Positions 52,788 through 62,331 of a stretch of DNA of 64,000 nt are shown here, piece by piece. The position numbers and the translations under genes were made by a program. Position 1 is the stretch's first letter. Every line of letters starts with the position of its first letter. Source of the stretch: Gammaproteobacteria bacterium. Lineage in GTDB: Bacteria; Pseudomonadota; Gammaproteobacteria; GCA-001735895. The stretch covers positions 1 through 64,000 of the forward strand of contig JAAEMR010000048.1 in NCBI GenBank assembly GCA_024225395.1, in the 5' to 3' direction. Below the pieces are notes generated by a model. It searched no databases. It saw only the letters and a list, made by a program, of their open reading frames with translations, and was not told the origin of the DNA.

Positions 52788-55385
52788 ATGGAAATGAGAG
52801 TTAATTTAAAAGGTCTGGTATCAAGGCTTAATCCGTTTTGTACCAAAAGCTTAGAAGCGGCGTCAGGATTATGCGTAACTCGATCGCACTATGAAGTGGC
52901 TGTGGAGCATTTGCTGTTGCAATTACTGGATGAAAAAGAAGCTGATGCTCAACTGCTGCTGCGTCACTTTGAGATTGATCCAGCCCAGTGGGTTCAACAG
53001 ATTCAGCAGGAGCTGGAAACTTTTAAAAATGCCAATCCAGGAAAACCTGTATTTGCTGAAAACCTGCTTAACTGGCTGGAGGAGTCATGGATAATTTCTT
53101 CAGTACAGTTATCACAAAGTGATATTCGCTCGGCAGCACTAATTGCTGCACTGGCAGATAATCCGCTGCGTTACGGGGTCAGTTATCTAAAGGATATAGA
53201 GCGCATCACACTGGATGAAATCATTAAACAATTTGATAGTTTGCAGCAAGTATCGCGTGAACAGGTGGCCACTGGGAAAGCGGTAACTGGTTCTGCTGCG
53301 CCTTCGGGGGCTTCGGCACTTTCGCAATACACGACTAACTTTACCGAAAAAGCCCGCAATAAAGAAATAGATCCTGTGTTTGGTCGTGATCGTGAGATTC
53401 GTCAAATGATCGATATTCTGGGGCGTCGGCGAAAAAATAATCCGATTGCCGTGGGTGATGCCGGTGTGGGTAAAACAGCTGTTATTGAAGGTCTTGCACT
53501 CAAAATCGTTGAAGGTGATGTACCTGAAATTATTAAAAATGTAGATATTGTTGAGCTGGACTTAGGTCTGTTACAGGCTGGAGCCAGTGTTAAGGGAGAG
53601 TTTGAAAATCGTTTAACCGCGGTTATTAATGAAATAAAGTCCTCAGAAAAACCTATTATTCTGTTTATTGATGAAGCTCACACCCTGATTGGTGCCGGTG
53701 GTTCTGCCGGAACTGGTGATGCGGCAAACCTGTTAAAACCGGCACTTGCACGCGGAGAGCTAAAAACCATTGCCGCCACAACCTGGAGTGAATATAAAAA
53801 ATATTTTGAAAAAGACCCTGCTCTGGCACGACGTTTTCAGCTGGTTAAACTGGATGAGCCCTCGGTTGAAAATACCTCGGTGATTTTGCGTGGATTGCGC
53901 CCTGTTTATGAAAATGCACATCAGGTTTATATTCGTGATGATGCGATAGAAACTGCATCAGCTTTGTCTGCACGTTACATAACCGGTCGCCAGTTACCCG
54001 ATAAAGCGGTGGATGTGCTGGACACTGCCTGCTCGAGAGTGAACATTAGCCTGACTACCAAGCCAGCAGAAATAGAAGATCTTGAGCGTGAAACGCAGAT
54101 AAAAACGCGTGAAATGAAAGCTTTACAGCGAGATGTTGAAACAGGCAGATCGAGTAAAAATGAAAGGCTGGATGAACTGGTTAAGGATATCGAAAACAAT
54201 AATTTGGAAATAGAGCAAGAGGTCGATGAGTGGAAAAAACAGAAAGCACTGGTCGATAAAGTTATCGAGTTAAGAGCTGGCAGTGAAACCGAGTCAACTG
54301 ATGAGAAGCAGGCTGAATTAAGCGCGGCTATTAAAGAACTGGAAGATTTTCAACAGGATAAACCCCAGATCGCTTATGAAGTGACCACAGAGGTTGTTGC
54401 AGATGTTGTGTCTGACTGGACCGGTGTTCCTGTCGGTAATATTGTCAAGGATGAAGCGGAGAGTTTACTTGGTTTTAATGCAAAATTAAAAAACTGGGTA
54501 AAGGGACAGGATCATGCCATCGAAATTATTGATTCTATTATTCGTACTGCCAAGGCTGGATTGCAAAACCCTGATCAGCCTCATGGTGTTTTCCTGTTTG
54601 TCGGCCCCAGCGGTGTGGGTAAAACTGAAATGGCTTTGGGCGTAGCAAATTTAATGTTTGGTGGTGAGCAGTTTGTCACGACTATCAATATGTCCGAATA
54701 CCAGGAAAAACATACTGTTTCACGGCTGGTAGGCTCTCCGGTCGGCTATGTCGGTTATGGAGAAGGTGGAGTATTGACCGAAGCGGTTCGACAACGCCCT
54801 TATTCGGTAGTGCTGCTGGATGAAGTTGAAAAAGCCGACCTGGAAGTGATGAATCTTTTCTACCAGGTTTTTGATAAAGGCATGTTGTCTGACGGAGAAG
54901 GACGACTAATAGATTTTAAAAATACCATTATTTTTCTTACTTCGAATCTGGCATCAGCCACCATCATGGAAATGTGTGAAGGTGATGAAATGCCATCCAT
55001 GGATGAACTTAATGAAGCGATTCGAGTTCAGTTACAAAATCATTTCAAACCGGCTTTACTGGCTCGTATGACGGTGATTCCTTTCTTCCCGCTTCAGGGC
55101 GAAGTGATGAACTCCATTGTTAAAATCAAGCTGGATAAAGTTGCTAAACGTTTGAAACAGAATCAGGCCCTGGAGTTTGATTTTGATGAAAAGGTCGTAC
55201 AGCAAATAGCATCACGTTGCACCGATATAGAATCGGGGGCACGAAATATAGATCATATCGTTAACAAAACATTACTGCCTCTTATTTCAACAAAGATTTT
55301 AAATAAGATTGGTGATGAAACCGAATACTCAAATCTAATTTTAAGAATTAGTCAGGATGGTGAGTTTGAAATCGAACTGTCGTGA
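52788..55385 (+). CDS. tssH: T6SS sheath-recycling AAA+ ATPase ClpV
   Basis: An 865-residue Clp/Hsp100 protein. The N-domain (1-150) binds contracted sheath. AAA1 has Walker A GDAGVGKTAVIEG, Walker B FIDEAHTLIGAGG. A coiled middle domain (about 420-510) follows, then AAA2 with GPSGVGKTEMALG, LLDEVEKADLEVMNLFYQVF and the sensor ESGARNIDHIVN. The ClpV-specific N-terminus (NPFCTKSLEAASGLCVTRSH, YEVAVEHLLLQLL) separates it from ClpB. It unfolds contracted TssBC after firing. It begins 21 bases after tssC. Both AAA modules look catalytically complete. Confidence 0.95.
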   Translation: MEMRVNLKGLVSRLNPFCTKSLEAASGLCVTRSHYEVAVEHLLLQLLDEKEADAQLLLRHFEIDPAQWVQQIQQELETFKNANPGKPVFAENLLNWLEESWIISSVQLSQSDIRSAALIAALADNPLRYGVSYLKDIERITLDEIIKQFDSLQQVSREQVATGKAVTGSAAPSGASALSQYTTNFTEKARNKEIDPVFGRDREIRQMIDILGRRRKNNPIAVGDAGVGKTAVIEGLALKIVEGDVPEIIKNVDIVELDLGLLQAGASVKGEFENRLTAVINEIKSSEKPIILFIDEAHTLIGAGGSAGTGDAANLLKPALARGELKTIAATTWSEYKKYFEKDPALARRFQLVKLDEPSVENTSVILRGLRPVYENAHQVYIRDDAIETASALSARYITGRQLPDKAVDVLDTACSRVNISLTTKPAEIEDLERETQIKTREMKALQRDVETGRSSKNERLDELVKDIENNNLEIEQEVDEWKKQKALVDKVIELRAGSETESTDEKQAELSAAIKELEDFQQDKPQIAYEVTTEVVADVVSDWTGVPVGNIVKDEAESLLGFNAKLKNWVKGQDHAIEIIDSIIRTAKAGLQNPDQPHGVFLFVGPSGVGKTEMALGVANLMFGGEQFVTTINMSEYQEKHTVSRLVGSPVGYVGYGEGGVLTEAVRQRPYSVVLLDEVEKADLEVMNLFYQVFDKGMLSDGEGRLIDFKNTIIFLTSNLASATIMEMCEGDEMPSMDELNEAIRVQLQNHFKPALLARMTVIPFFPLQGEVMNSIVKIKLDKVAKRLKQNQALEFDFDEKVVQQIASRCTDIESGARNIDHIVNKTLLPLISTKILNKIGDETEYSNLILRISQDGEFEIELS

Positions 55386-55476
55386 GTGTAATAGGGCTGA
55401 GCAGAATAACTTGAAAGCGGTAATAAATTAAGGTGTTCTCAATGCTTAAATTAAGTTAATTAACCAGGAGATAGAA

Positions 55477-55992
55477 ATGCCAATACCAGCATATATGACC
55501 GTAGAAGGTGTAACTCAGGGAGTTATTACCGAGGGAGCACTGTCAGAGGATAGTGTCGGCAACCTTTATCAGGAAGGTCATGATGATGCGTTCATGGTGC
55601 AAGCCTTTGAACATAATATCGTCATACCACGTGATGCTCAAAGTGGTCAGCCATCAGGTACCCGGATACACATGCCACTTAAAGTAACAAAAGTTTTTGA
55701 TAAATCATCACCCCTGTTATATCAGGCGTTGGTTACGGGTGAAAGTTTAACCTGTACCATCGAGTGGTATCGAACTTCTTCTGAGGGTACGCATGAACAT
55801 TATTTTTCCCAGGAGATTGAAGGTGCTTCGGTGGTTGATATCCGTTCATGGATGCCTAATTGCCAGGATCCAAAAAATGGACATTTTACTCACCTGGAAG
55901 AAGTATCGTTCAGCTACAGTACAATTACCTGGACTCATGAAATAGCAGGCACAGAAGGTAATGATGACTGGCGTGTAAGTAATAGCGGCTAA
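55477..55992 (+). CDS. tssD: T6SS tube protein Hcp
   Basis: A 171-residue Hcp: PAYMTVEGVTQGVITEGALS, HDDAFMVQAFEHNIVIPRDA, GTRIHMPLKVTKVFDKSSPL, TCTIEWYRTSSEGTHEHYFS and VSFSYSTITWTHE. Hexamers stack into the inner tube and carry small effectors. A 90-base gap and a strong ribosome site (CCAGGAGATAGAA) precede it, consistent with high expression. No effector domain is fused. It lies mid-operon between tssH and tssJ. Confidence 0.95.
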   Translation: MPIPAYMTVEGVTQGVITEGALSEDSVGNLYQEGHDDAFMVQAFEHNIVIPRDAQSGQPSGTRIHMPLKVTKVFDKSSPLLYQALVTGESLTCTIEWYRTSSEGTHEHYFSQEIEGASVVDIRSWMPNCQDPKNGHFTHLEEVSFSYSTITWTHEIAGTEGNDDWRVSNSG

Positions 55993-56050
55993 AACATGAT
56001 TACCTGTTGAAAATATGAAATGCTGGATTTGATATTTCCAGCATTTCGTC

Positions 56051-56773
56051 ATGATAAAAATAAATAAAATGAACTGTTTAAAACTAATATTTATATTAAT
56101 ACTGTCTTCAGGGGTGATATCTTGTGCTACTTCAGAACCCCCTGAATTACTCATAGAAGAAGATGAGTGGGTGTATGAAATCAGGGCAATTAACCTGGTA
56201 GCAAGGGCATCCTCTGATCTTAATTCAGTACGTGGAAGACCTCATTCTCTGGCATTGGGTATTTTTCAAATGAATGATCCAAATACGTTCAGAGGGCTCT
56301 CAGTATCACAAACAGGTGCCGTGGAACTATTACAGAAGGGTCAGATCGATGAAAGTATTGTTAACTTTCAACAGATTACAATTCGTCCAGGTGAGCAGAA
56401 AAAAGTCTCGATTAACCGGGCACAAACTGCAAAATATATAGGGGTCATAGCTGGCTATTTTAAATTGAATCCTAAAACAGACGTGCATATATTTCCAATT
56501 CCTTTACGCCCGATTAAGCGTGGGATGGTAGAGAGTGCCCTGGCATTTGCAGCTCTGATTACCGATGAGTCAAAAGCTATACCTGGAAAATTAAACGTGT
56601 TTGTGGATTTGGGCAGAACAGGTTCCAAGCAAATTATTTCGGTAGAGGATCCTCTTATTGCTCAGCAAAATACGGATTCTAATTCCACATTAAAAACACA
56701 GCAAAGCTGGTTTGAGAGTTTGAATGATAAAAAAAACATCAGCAGACCAGATTCTGAAATTGAAAAAAAATGA
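56051..56773 (+). CDS. tssJ: T6SS outer-membrane lipoprotein TssJ
   Basis: A 240-residue lipoprotein. The signal peptide KLIFILILSSGVISC gives a lipobox ending in Cys 25 or so (ATSEPPE follows). The mature beta-sandwich has ARASSDLNSVRGRPHSLALG, IFQMNDPNTFRGLSVSQTGA, TIRPGEQKKVSINRAQTAKY and IGVIAGYFKLNP, matching TssJ. It anchors TssM at the outer membrane. Its 60-residue C-terminal extension (after PGKLNVFVDLGRTGSKQI) is longer than in most TssJ and polar. Start may be Met1 or Met7 (MNCLKL). Confidence 0.88.
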   Translation: MIKINKMNCLKLIFILILSSGVISCATSEPPELLIEEDEWVYEIRAINLVARASSDLNSVRGRPHSLALGIFQMNDPNTFRGLSVSQTGAVELLQKGQIDESIVNFQQITIRPGEQKKVSINRAQTAKYIGVIAGYFKLNPKTDVHIFPIPLRPIKRGMVESALAFAALITDESKAIPGKLNVFVDLGRTGSKQIISVEDPLIAQQNTDSNSTLKTQQSWFESLNDKKNISRPDSEIEKK

Positions 56774-56794
56774 TTAGTAAAGAGGTAGTCTGTT

Positions 56795-58177
56795 TTGGAA
56801 AATAAATCAGTATTCTGGCATCAGGGTTTATTCCTGCAGCCTCAGCATTTTCAACTGGCTGACCGTTCTCAGGAAGCACGGTTATACCCATATCAAAACT
56901 ATTTGCAGCCACATTTTTGGGGTGTCTGCCAGATCCAGATGTTGGCATCTTCATTAGGGCATAGAACCTGTGAAATTGAATCAGGGGAATTTATATTTCC
57001 TGACGGAACTTTTATCTCGATTCCTCAAAACTCAATAATATCGCCACGTTCATTTGAGGAAGAGTGGGTTGACCCGGATAAGCCGTTTACTATTTACCTG
57101 GCACTGCATAAACACAGTCAATATGATGACAATGTAACTGTTTTATCCGACCTGAGTTCACATCAGGATATAACTACTCGTTATGTGACAACAACCAATC
57201 CAGAAAATATCAAGGATTTATATGCCCAGGGACCCGAAGCCCAGGTAAAATTTTTACGTTATGCATTAAAGATTGTTTTTGATAACGAAAAAGATGAAAT
57301 GAATGACTATGATCTGATACCAATTTCTCAGGTTATAAGGGATGGTGATGTTATTATTTATAACCAGCAGTATTTACCTCCCAGTATAACGATCTCTTCG
57401 ACGCCAGAATTATTGCGAATTATCAAAGAAGTTAGAGATGAAATTACCGGGCGTGCCATGCAGTTGTCAGCTTACAAGGCTCCAGTGCATGCCCGAAAAG
57501 GTTTCGATGCCAATTTGTTGCGTTATAAAATGGCGTTGCAATCTTTAAGTCGTTTTGTTCCCCGGTTATTCCACTTAACGGAGTCCGGGCAGGTGCATCC
57601 CTGGAATGTTTATGGTGTATTACGTGAATTGATTGGAGAAATATCAACTTTTACCGACCGTATGACACTGTTGGGTGAAACCTATGATGGTGAAAGATTA
57701 TTGCCGGGTTATGAGCATACTGATCTTGGAAACTGTTTTTACTCTGCGAGTAATATTGTCAGTCAATTGCTGAATGAAATAACCATTGGACCTCAATATC
57801 TGGTTGAAATGAAGAATGACGGAATAGCTTTTGCATCTGATGTACCCACCCAGTTCTTTACCGAACATGTAGATTTTTACCTCATCGTAAATACTGAATC
57901 AGAATTTGAAAGTAGTGAAAAATCATTACTCACTGCGGCCAAGCTTTGCTCGAGGGATTCAGTTGAAGTTTTACAGGAACGTAGTTTACCGGGCGTTGGA
58001 ATGATGTATATGGCATCAGCACCACCGGGATTGCCACGTCGTCCAAATTCTTATTTTTTAAAGCTTGATATTCACGATGAACAATGGTCTTCAGTTGTCA
58101 GGCAGGAAAATATAGCGCTGTTATGGAATGAAGCGCCTGAAGATACGAAAGTTGAACTGGTTATAGTGAGAAAATAA
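56795..58177 (+). CDS. tssK: T6SS baseplate protein TssK
   Basis: A 460-residue TssK: SVFWHQGLFLQPQHFQLADR at the N-terminus, IPISQVIRDGDVIIYNQQYL, PPSITISS, MALQSLSRFVPRLFHLTESG and HPWNVYGVLRELIGEISTFT, ending with a receptor-like domain (GLPRRPNSYFLKLDIHDEQW). TssK trimers link the baseplate to the membrane complex. The start is TTG 56795 after GAGG. It is followed one base later by tssL. Confidence 0.95.
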   Translation: MENKSVFWHQGLFLQPQHFQLADRSQEARLYPYQNYLQPHFWGVCQIQMLASSLGHRTCEIESGEFIFPDGTFISIPQNSIISPRSFEEEWVDPDKPFTIYLALHKHSQYDDNVTVLSDLSSHQDITTRYVTTTNPENIKDLYAQGPEAQVKFLRYALKIVFDNEKDEMNDYDLIPISQVIRDGDVIIYNQQYLPPSITISSTPELLRIIKEVRDEITGRAMQLSAYKAPVHARKGFDANLLRYKMALQSLSRFVPRLFHLTESGQVHPWNVYGVLRELIGEISTFTDRMTLLGETYDGERLLPGYEHTDLGNCFYSASNIVSQLLNEITIGPQYLVEMKNDGIAFASDVPTQFFTEHVDFYLIVNTESEFESSEKSLLTAAKLCSRDSVEVLQERSLPGVGMMYMASAPPGLPRRPNSYFLKLDIHDEQWSSVVRQENIALLWNEAPEDTKVELVIVRK

Positions 58178-58178
58178 A

Positions 58179-58853
58179 GTGCGTATTGTTGATTGCTTTA
58201 CTGATGTCATTTTATTTACCCGTAAATTTGTTCGCGGGGAACTGGATGTACAAGCTGCTGATGATGTACGCAGGGAAATTGTTAATTTATTCGAGCATAG
58301 TCAAGCTCTGACTGAATCTCAGGGCATGTCTGAAGAATTCTATTTGCAGGCTAAATTTCCTGTCGTTGCACTGGTTGATGAATTGTTGCAGTGCTCAAGC
58401 TGGGAAAATAAATCAGCCTGGCAGCTAAACCCGCTTCAACGTCAGTTTTTTGATACCACAAGTGCTGGAGCTGAATTTTATGATCGATTGAATGTATTGA
58501 ATAAATTTGGTCCTGACCGTGATATTCGTGAAGTGTATGCGCTGTGTCTTGGTCTGGGTTTTAAAGGTAAATTCTTTCGAGGAGAAGACCGTAAGGCTTA
58601 CGAAGAAGTGAAAGCTTTTAATTTAAGTTTGTTGTTACCGGACGAGGCTCAGAGAAATATAGATTCAGCTACTTTGTTTCCTTTTGCGTATAAAGGGTAT
58701 GAAGACAGTGAAGAGCATAGCTTTAAAACCCGCCTTAATATTTATCCGATCATTGTTGGTGTACCCATTATTCTCATAGTTTCGCTAATGATATTTTATC
58801 AATTGAGTATTTCATCCCTGCTGGATCAAATACAGAGCCTGTTGAAGTATTAG
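58179..58853 (+). CDS. tssL: T6SS membrane-complex protein TssL (DotU family)
   Basis: A 224-residue DotU-type protein with a cytoplasmic helical domain (ADDVRREIVNLFEHSQALTE, FPVVALVDELLQCSSWENKS, QRQFFDTTSAGAEFYDRLNV, EVYALCLGLGFKGKFFRGED) and one C-terminal transmembrane helix (IYPIIVGVPIILIVSLMIFY). It lacks the OmpA-like peptidoglycan-binding extension of some TssL, so anchoring must come from elsewhere. The start is GTG 58179, one base after tssK; tssM follows after five bases. Confidence 0.93.
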   Translation: MRIVDCFTDVILFTRKFVRGELDVQAADDVRREIVNLFEHSQALTESQGMSEEFYLQAKFPVVALVDELLQCSSWENKSAWQLNPLQRQFFDTTSAGAEFYDRLNVLNKFGPDRDIREVYALCLGLGFKGKFFRGEDRKAYEEVKAFNLSLLLPDEAQRNIDSATLFPFAYKGYEDSEEHSFKTRLNIYPIIVGVPIILIVSLMIFYQLSISSLLDQIQSLLKY

Positions 58854-58858
58854 TTGAT

Positions 58859-61800
58859 ATGAAAACATTTTTTACCATTCTTCTATATATTTTTATTATC
58901 CTGCTCATTGGAGGCATAATTTTTGGCGTCTCAATTTTGCTGGAAAGACCGTTAGAGGAAGCCGCCATCATATTTGGTCTGGTGATGGCTACCTGGCTAC
59001 TGATTATCCTGGTTAAAAAATTAATTATTAATTATCGTGCCAGAGCACAGGTGCTAAGAGTATTAAAGCAGGAGCATGCAGAGCGGGATGCAGATCTTGG
59101 TATGTCGCCAAAACAGCTGACCAAAAATATGGTAAAAGGCTGGAACTCGGCAGTTAAATCACTTAAAAAGTCACACCTGAAATTAAGGGGTGACCCTCTG
59201 TATGTGCTTCCCTGGTACATGGTATTTGGAAAACCAAGATCGGGTAAAAGTACGGCGTTAAAAAATGCAAAATTGCTGTCTCCTGCCATGGAGCTATCCA
59301 ATCATGAAGAAGGTTCCACATTAAACCTCGAATGGTGGTTATACGATAAGGCCATAGTTATTGATACGGCAGGTCGCTATGCAGTGCCTGATGTTGATAA
59401 ACGTGATCGCAAGGAATGGTCAACCCTGTTGCAAATGTTGACTCGTCACAAACAGAAAGAGCCTCTGAATGGTCTTGTACTGGTGGTTACGGCTGACCGC
59501 TTATTGAATGATAGACCTGAGCAGCTTATAGAAGAAGGGTTGCAGGTACGAACGGGCGTCAATGACCTGATGGAGCAGCTCGAGATTCGTATGCCAGTTT
59601 ATCTGATGGTGACAAAATGTGACCTGATCGATCAGTTTAGTAACTGGTGCCAGTACCTTCCTGAAGACTCGCTTGATCAGGTGATGGGCTTTCTATGTGA
59701 AGAGGATGTAACAAATATTGATGATGCGCTGGATCATGCTTTTGACAGGGTTCTTGATCGATTGAAAGAGTTGCGGCTACTGATGATGGAACGTGGTGAT
59801 TATCCGGATGACAGCCTGATTGAATTACCAATTAATATGGAAAAATTGCGCAAGGGTTTACACGCCTTTGCTCAAACGGCCCTGAAAGATAATCTGTACC
59901 AGGAAACACCAAAATTTCGCGGATTGTATTTTAGCTCAAGTCAGCAGGTTGAAATCTCGGCTGGTGATGAAAAGGTTAATAATAAGGGGCATTTTCTTCA
60001 TCATTTATTTACCAGGGTTATGCCGCCTGATCGTGGTTTACTGAGTACCCTGCCAAGTGCCGAAAGATTGCGGCGTGCAGTAAGAAATTATGGATTCAGT
60101 ACCAGTGGTGCTGTACTGGCCTTGTTTATTACGCTATTTTCTTCGGCTTATTTTGCCGACAGTGAGAGTTTGGATGTTCTGTACCTCAATCATTCAACGA
60201 TTAACCTGGCACAAAAACATGTCAATCTTCAATTAAATTCATTGAACAGGCTGAATACATTAATCGGCGATTTAACAGAGGCAGAAAAAGGCTGGACATT
60301 TCCGTGGTACGGAATGGCAGAATCGAGTCCACACAATGTGCGATTAAAAAGGCATTTTCTGGATGCATTCAATACCAAGTTACTTAAACCTCTGGATGCA
60401 ACGCGATTACGGATAAGCGACATGAACAGTGAACAGAGGGCTTTTCTTGTATCCGGTCTTGTTCGTCGACTGAACCTGGTCAAGGCTAAACTGGATGAAG
60501 ATCATGAAGCTTATGACAAAACCCCTGAAATCCCACTTGAATACCTGACCGTGGTTTCCACTGATGCCAGCTCAGAAGCTTCTCAATTATTTGTTGACCT
60601 TTATCGAATTTATATCAGCATGCAAAGTTCGGTAGTCGAGTTAACCGATGAGCAATTAAATCTTCAGGCAATGTTACAGGATGCAATATCTGGCAGTCAT
60701 GGAAATTTTGAATGGTTAATTAAATATACCAATTTACAGGGATTTCCTGAAGTTAAAGTGGGTGATTTCTGGATAGGCAGCAGACAGCTTTATAAGCAAC
60801 CAACTGTGCCAGCAGCTTATACCCTTGAAGGGCGAGATTTTATTATAAAATTTCTGGATGAATTGAAGCTTGCCGGCACCGGCTCTGGCTCATTAACGGC
60901 AGTCAAAAATGAATTCATGACTTTTTATAATCGTAATTACCTTAAAGCCTGGCAGGAATTTGCTGAAGATTTTGATATAGGAAAGAAAAAATTACGTAAT
61001 AGAAAAGAATGGCTCAATGCACTGGAAAGCATGGTCGGTCAGAAAAATCCATATTTTGCAGTTTTACGTAAAATTGAAACTGAAATTGAACCCGTCTATT
61101 CAGAGGGGCTAATGCATTCTAGAGAAAATATTGAAATATTTGCTGAAGTTCAGGAAATGAGTGGTGATGCGGCACCTGCGGTTGATTCCAAAGCTAAGAA
61201 AAAGGCTGCAAAAACAGCGCTTAAGGTAATAGGTAAATTAGGAAAAGTTGGAAAACTGGTTGCCAAAGTTGGCAAGAAAGGAATGAAAGCTCAGAAAAAA
61301 TTCGGCGGAAAAGGCGGTGGAAAAGAAATAACCGACGAAAAACTGGAAGAGGCGTCTGTAACCTATCAGTCGTATAAAAAATCACTCAAAGATCTTGCCT
61401 TTAATGCTGACTCCAGCAAGTTATCCTACAAGGAAACGTCCACCTATTTTAGTAGTCCGGCGGATGTTGCTTCGGGTGATGGAGCAGGGTCTCTGGCCTG
61501 GGCAGCCATTATAAATTTACAGAAAGTACTGGGTAAGCCGCGAGATAGTACAAGGGTGTTCTGGGACCTGTATAAAGGACCGGTAGAGCTGGCTTATGAA
61601 TACATGCAGCAGGAAGCATCCTGTTATATTCAGGAGCAATGGGAAGATAAAGTTTTAGTTCAGCTTGAAGGTGTGACAGAAAAAAATATTGGTAAAACCC
61701 TGCTGGGTACAGAAGGACTATTATGGACATTTACCGAAGGTTCTGCGGCTCCATTTCTACAACAGAAAAGAAGAAAGGGTTATATCCCAACCCGTGTGGA

Positions 61801-62326
61801 AAAGAAGTCTATAGAATGGGATGATCAGTTCATCCGTTTCCTCAACAATGCCAGTGATGGTCGTCATATTGTAGATGGAAATTTTGAAGTGACCATTAAT
61901 GCATTGCCCACAGGTATTAATCAATCTGCCCAGATTTCGCCATATGCAACATTTATTGATCTGCACTGTGCAGAAAGTGTTCAGACATTGGCGAACTATA
62001 ATTACTCCGCCTCTAATACATTTAAGTGGTCATTAAGTGAATGTGGTGATTTGACATTACGCATTGAAGTGGGTGAATTCTCATTGAGAAAAATCTACGA
62101 AGGGCAGAAAGGGTTCCCCAAATTTTTAGCAGATTTCCGTGATGGTAGAAAAATATTTCACGTAAAAGAATTTGAGGAATTTAAATCTGCTCTGGAAAAT
62201 GAATCAGTCAGTGCTATCGATGTAAATTATGAATTCCGTGGTCAAAAGCCAGTGATTAAAATGATTAATGCGGTACCTTTGTCCCCTCCATCGGTTGCTA
62301 CCTCCTGCTGGACGGATCGAGAGTAA
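58859..62326 (+). CDS. tssM: T6SS membrane-complex protein TssM (IcmF family)
   Basis: An 1155-residue TssM. Two N-terminal transmembrane helices (about 4-27 and 38-58) and a third near 411-430 (AVLALFITLFSSAYFADS) enclose a cytoplasmic NTPase-like domain with Walker A GKPRSGKSTALKN (about residue 124) and IVIDTAGRYAVP. The periplasmic part carries IcmF-related and C-terminal beta domains that bind TssJ. About residues 777-830 are a Lys/Gly-rich insertion (KAKKKAAKTALKVIGKLGKV and GKKGMKAQKKFGGKGGGK) that I do not associate with typical TssM. The Walker A motif appears intact. Confidence 0.92.
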   Translation: MKTFFTILLYIFIILLIGGIIFGVSILLERPLEEAAIIFGLVMATWLLIILVKKLIINYRARAQVLRVLKQEHAERDADLGMSPKQLTKNMVKGWNSAVKSLKKSHLKLRGDPLYVLPWYMVFGKPRSGKSTALKNAKLLSPAMELSNHEEGSTLNLEWWLYDKAIVIDTAGRYAVPDVDKRDRKEWSTLLQMLTRHKQKEPLNGLVLVVTADRLLNDRPEQLIEEGLQVRTGVNDLMEQLEIRMPVYLMVTKCDLIDQFSNWCQYLPEDSLDQVMGFLCEEDVTNIDDALDHAFDRVLDRLKELRLLMMERGDYPDDSLIELPINMEKLRKGLHAFAQTALKDNLYQETPKFRGLYFSSSQQVEISAGDEKVNNKGHFLHHLFTRVMPPDRGLLSTLPSAERLRRAVRNYGFSTSGAVLALFITLFSSAYFADSESLDVLYLNHSTINLAQKHVNLQLNSLNRLNTLIGDLTEAEKGWTFPWYGMAESSPHNVRLKRHFLDAFNTKLLKPLDATRLRISDMNSEQRAFLVSGLVRRLNLVKAKLDEDHEAYDKTPEIPLEYLTVVSTDASSEASQLFVDLYRIYISMQSSVVELTDEQLNLQAMLQDAISGSHGNFEWLIKYTNLQGFPEVKVGDFWIGSRQLYKQPTVPAAYTLEGRDFIIKFLDELKLAGTGSGSLTAVKNEFMTFYNRNYLKAWQEFAEDFDIGKKKLRNRKEWLNALESMVGQKNPYFAVLRKIETEIEPVYSEGLMHSRENIEIFAEVQEMSGDAAPAVDSKAKKKAAKTALKVIGKLGKVGKLVAKVGKKGMKAQKKFGGKGGGKEITDEKLEEASVTYQSYKKSLKDLAFNADSSKLSYKETSTYFSSPADVASGDGAGSLAWAAIINLQKVLGKPRDSTRVFWDLYKGPVELAYEYMQQEASCYIQEQWEDKVLVQLEGVTEKNIGKTLLGTEGLLWTFTEGSAAPFLQQKRRKGYIPTRVEKKSIEWDDQFIRFLNNASDGRHIVDGNFEVTINALPTGINQSAQISPYATFIDLHCAESVQTLANYNYSASNTFKWSLSECGDLTLRIEVGEFSLRKIYEGQKGFPKFLADFRDGRKIFHVKEFEEFKSALENESVSAIDVNYEFRGQKPVIKMINAVPLSPPSVATSCWTDRE

Positions 62327-62331
62327 TCATT

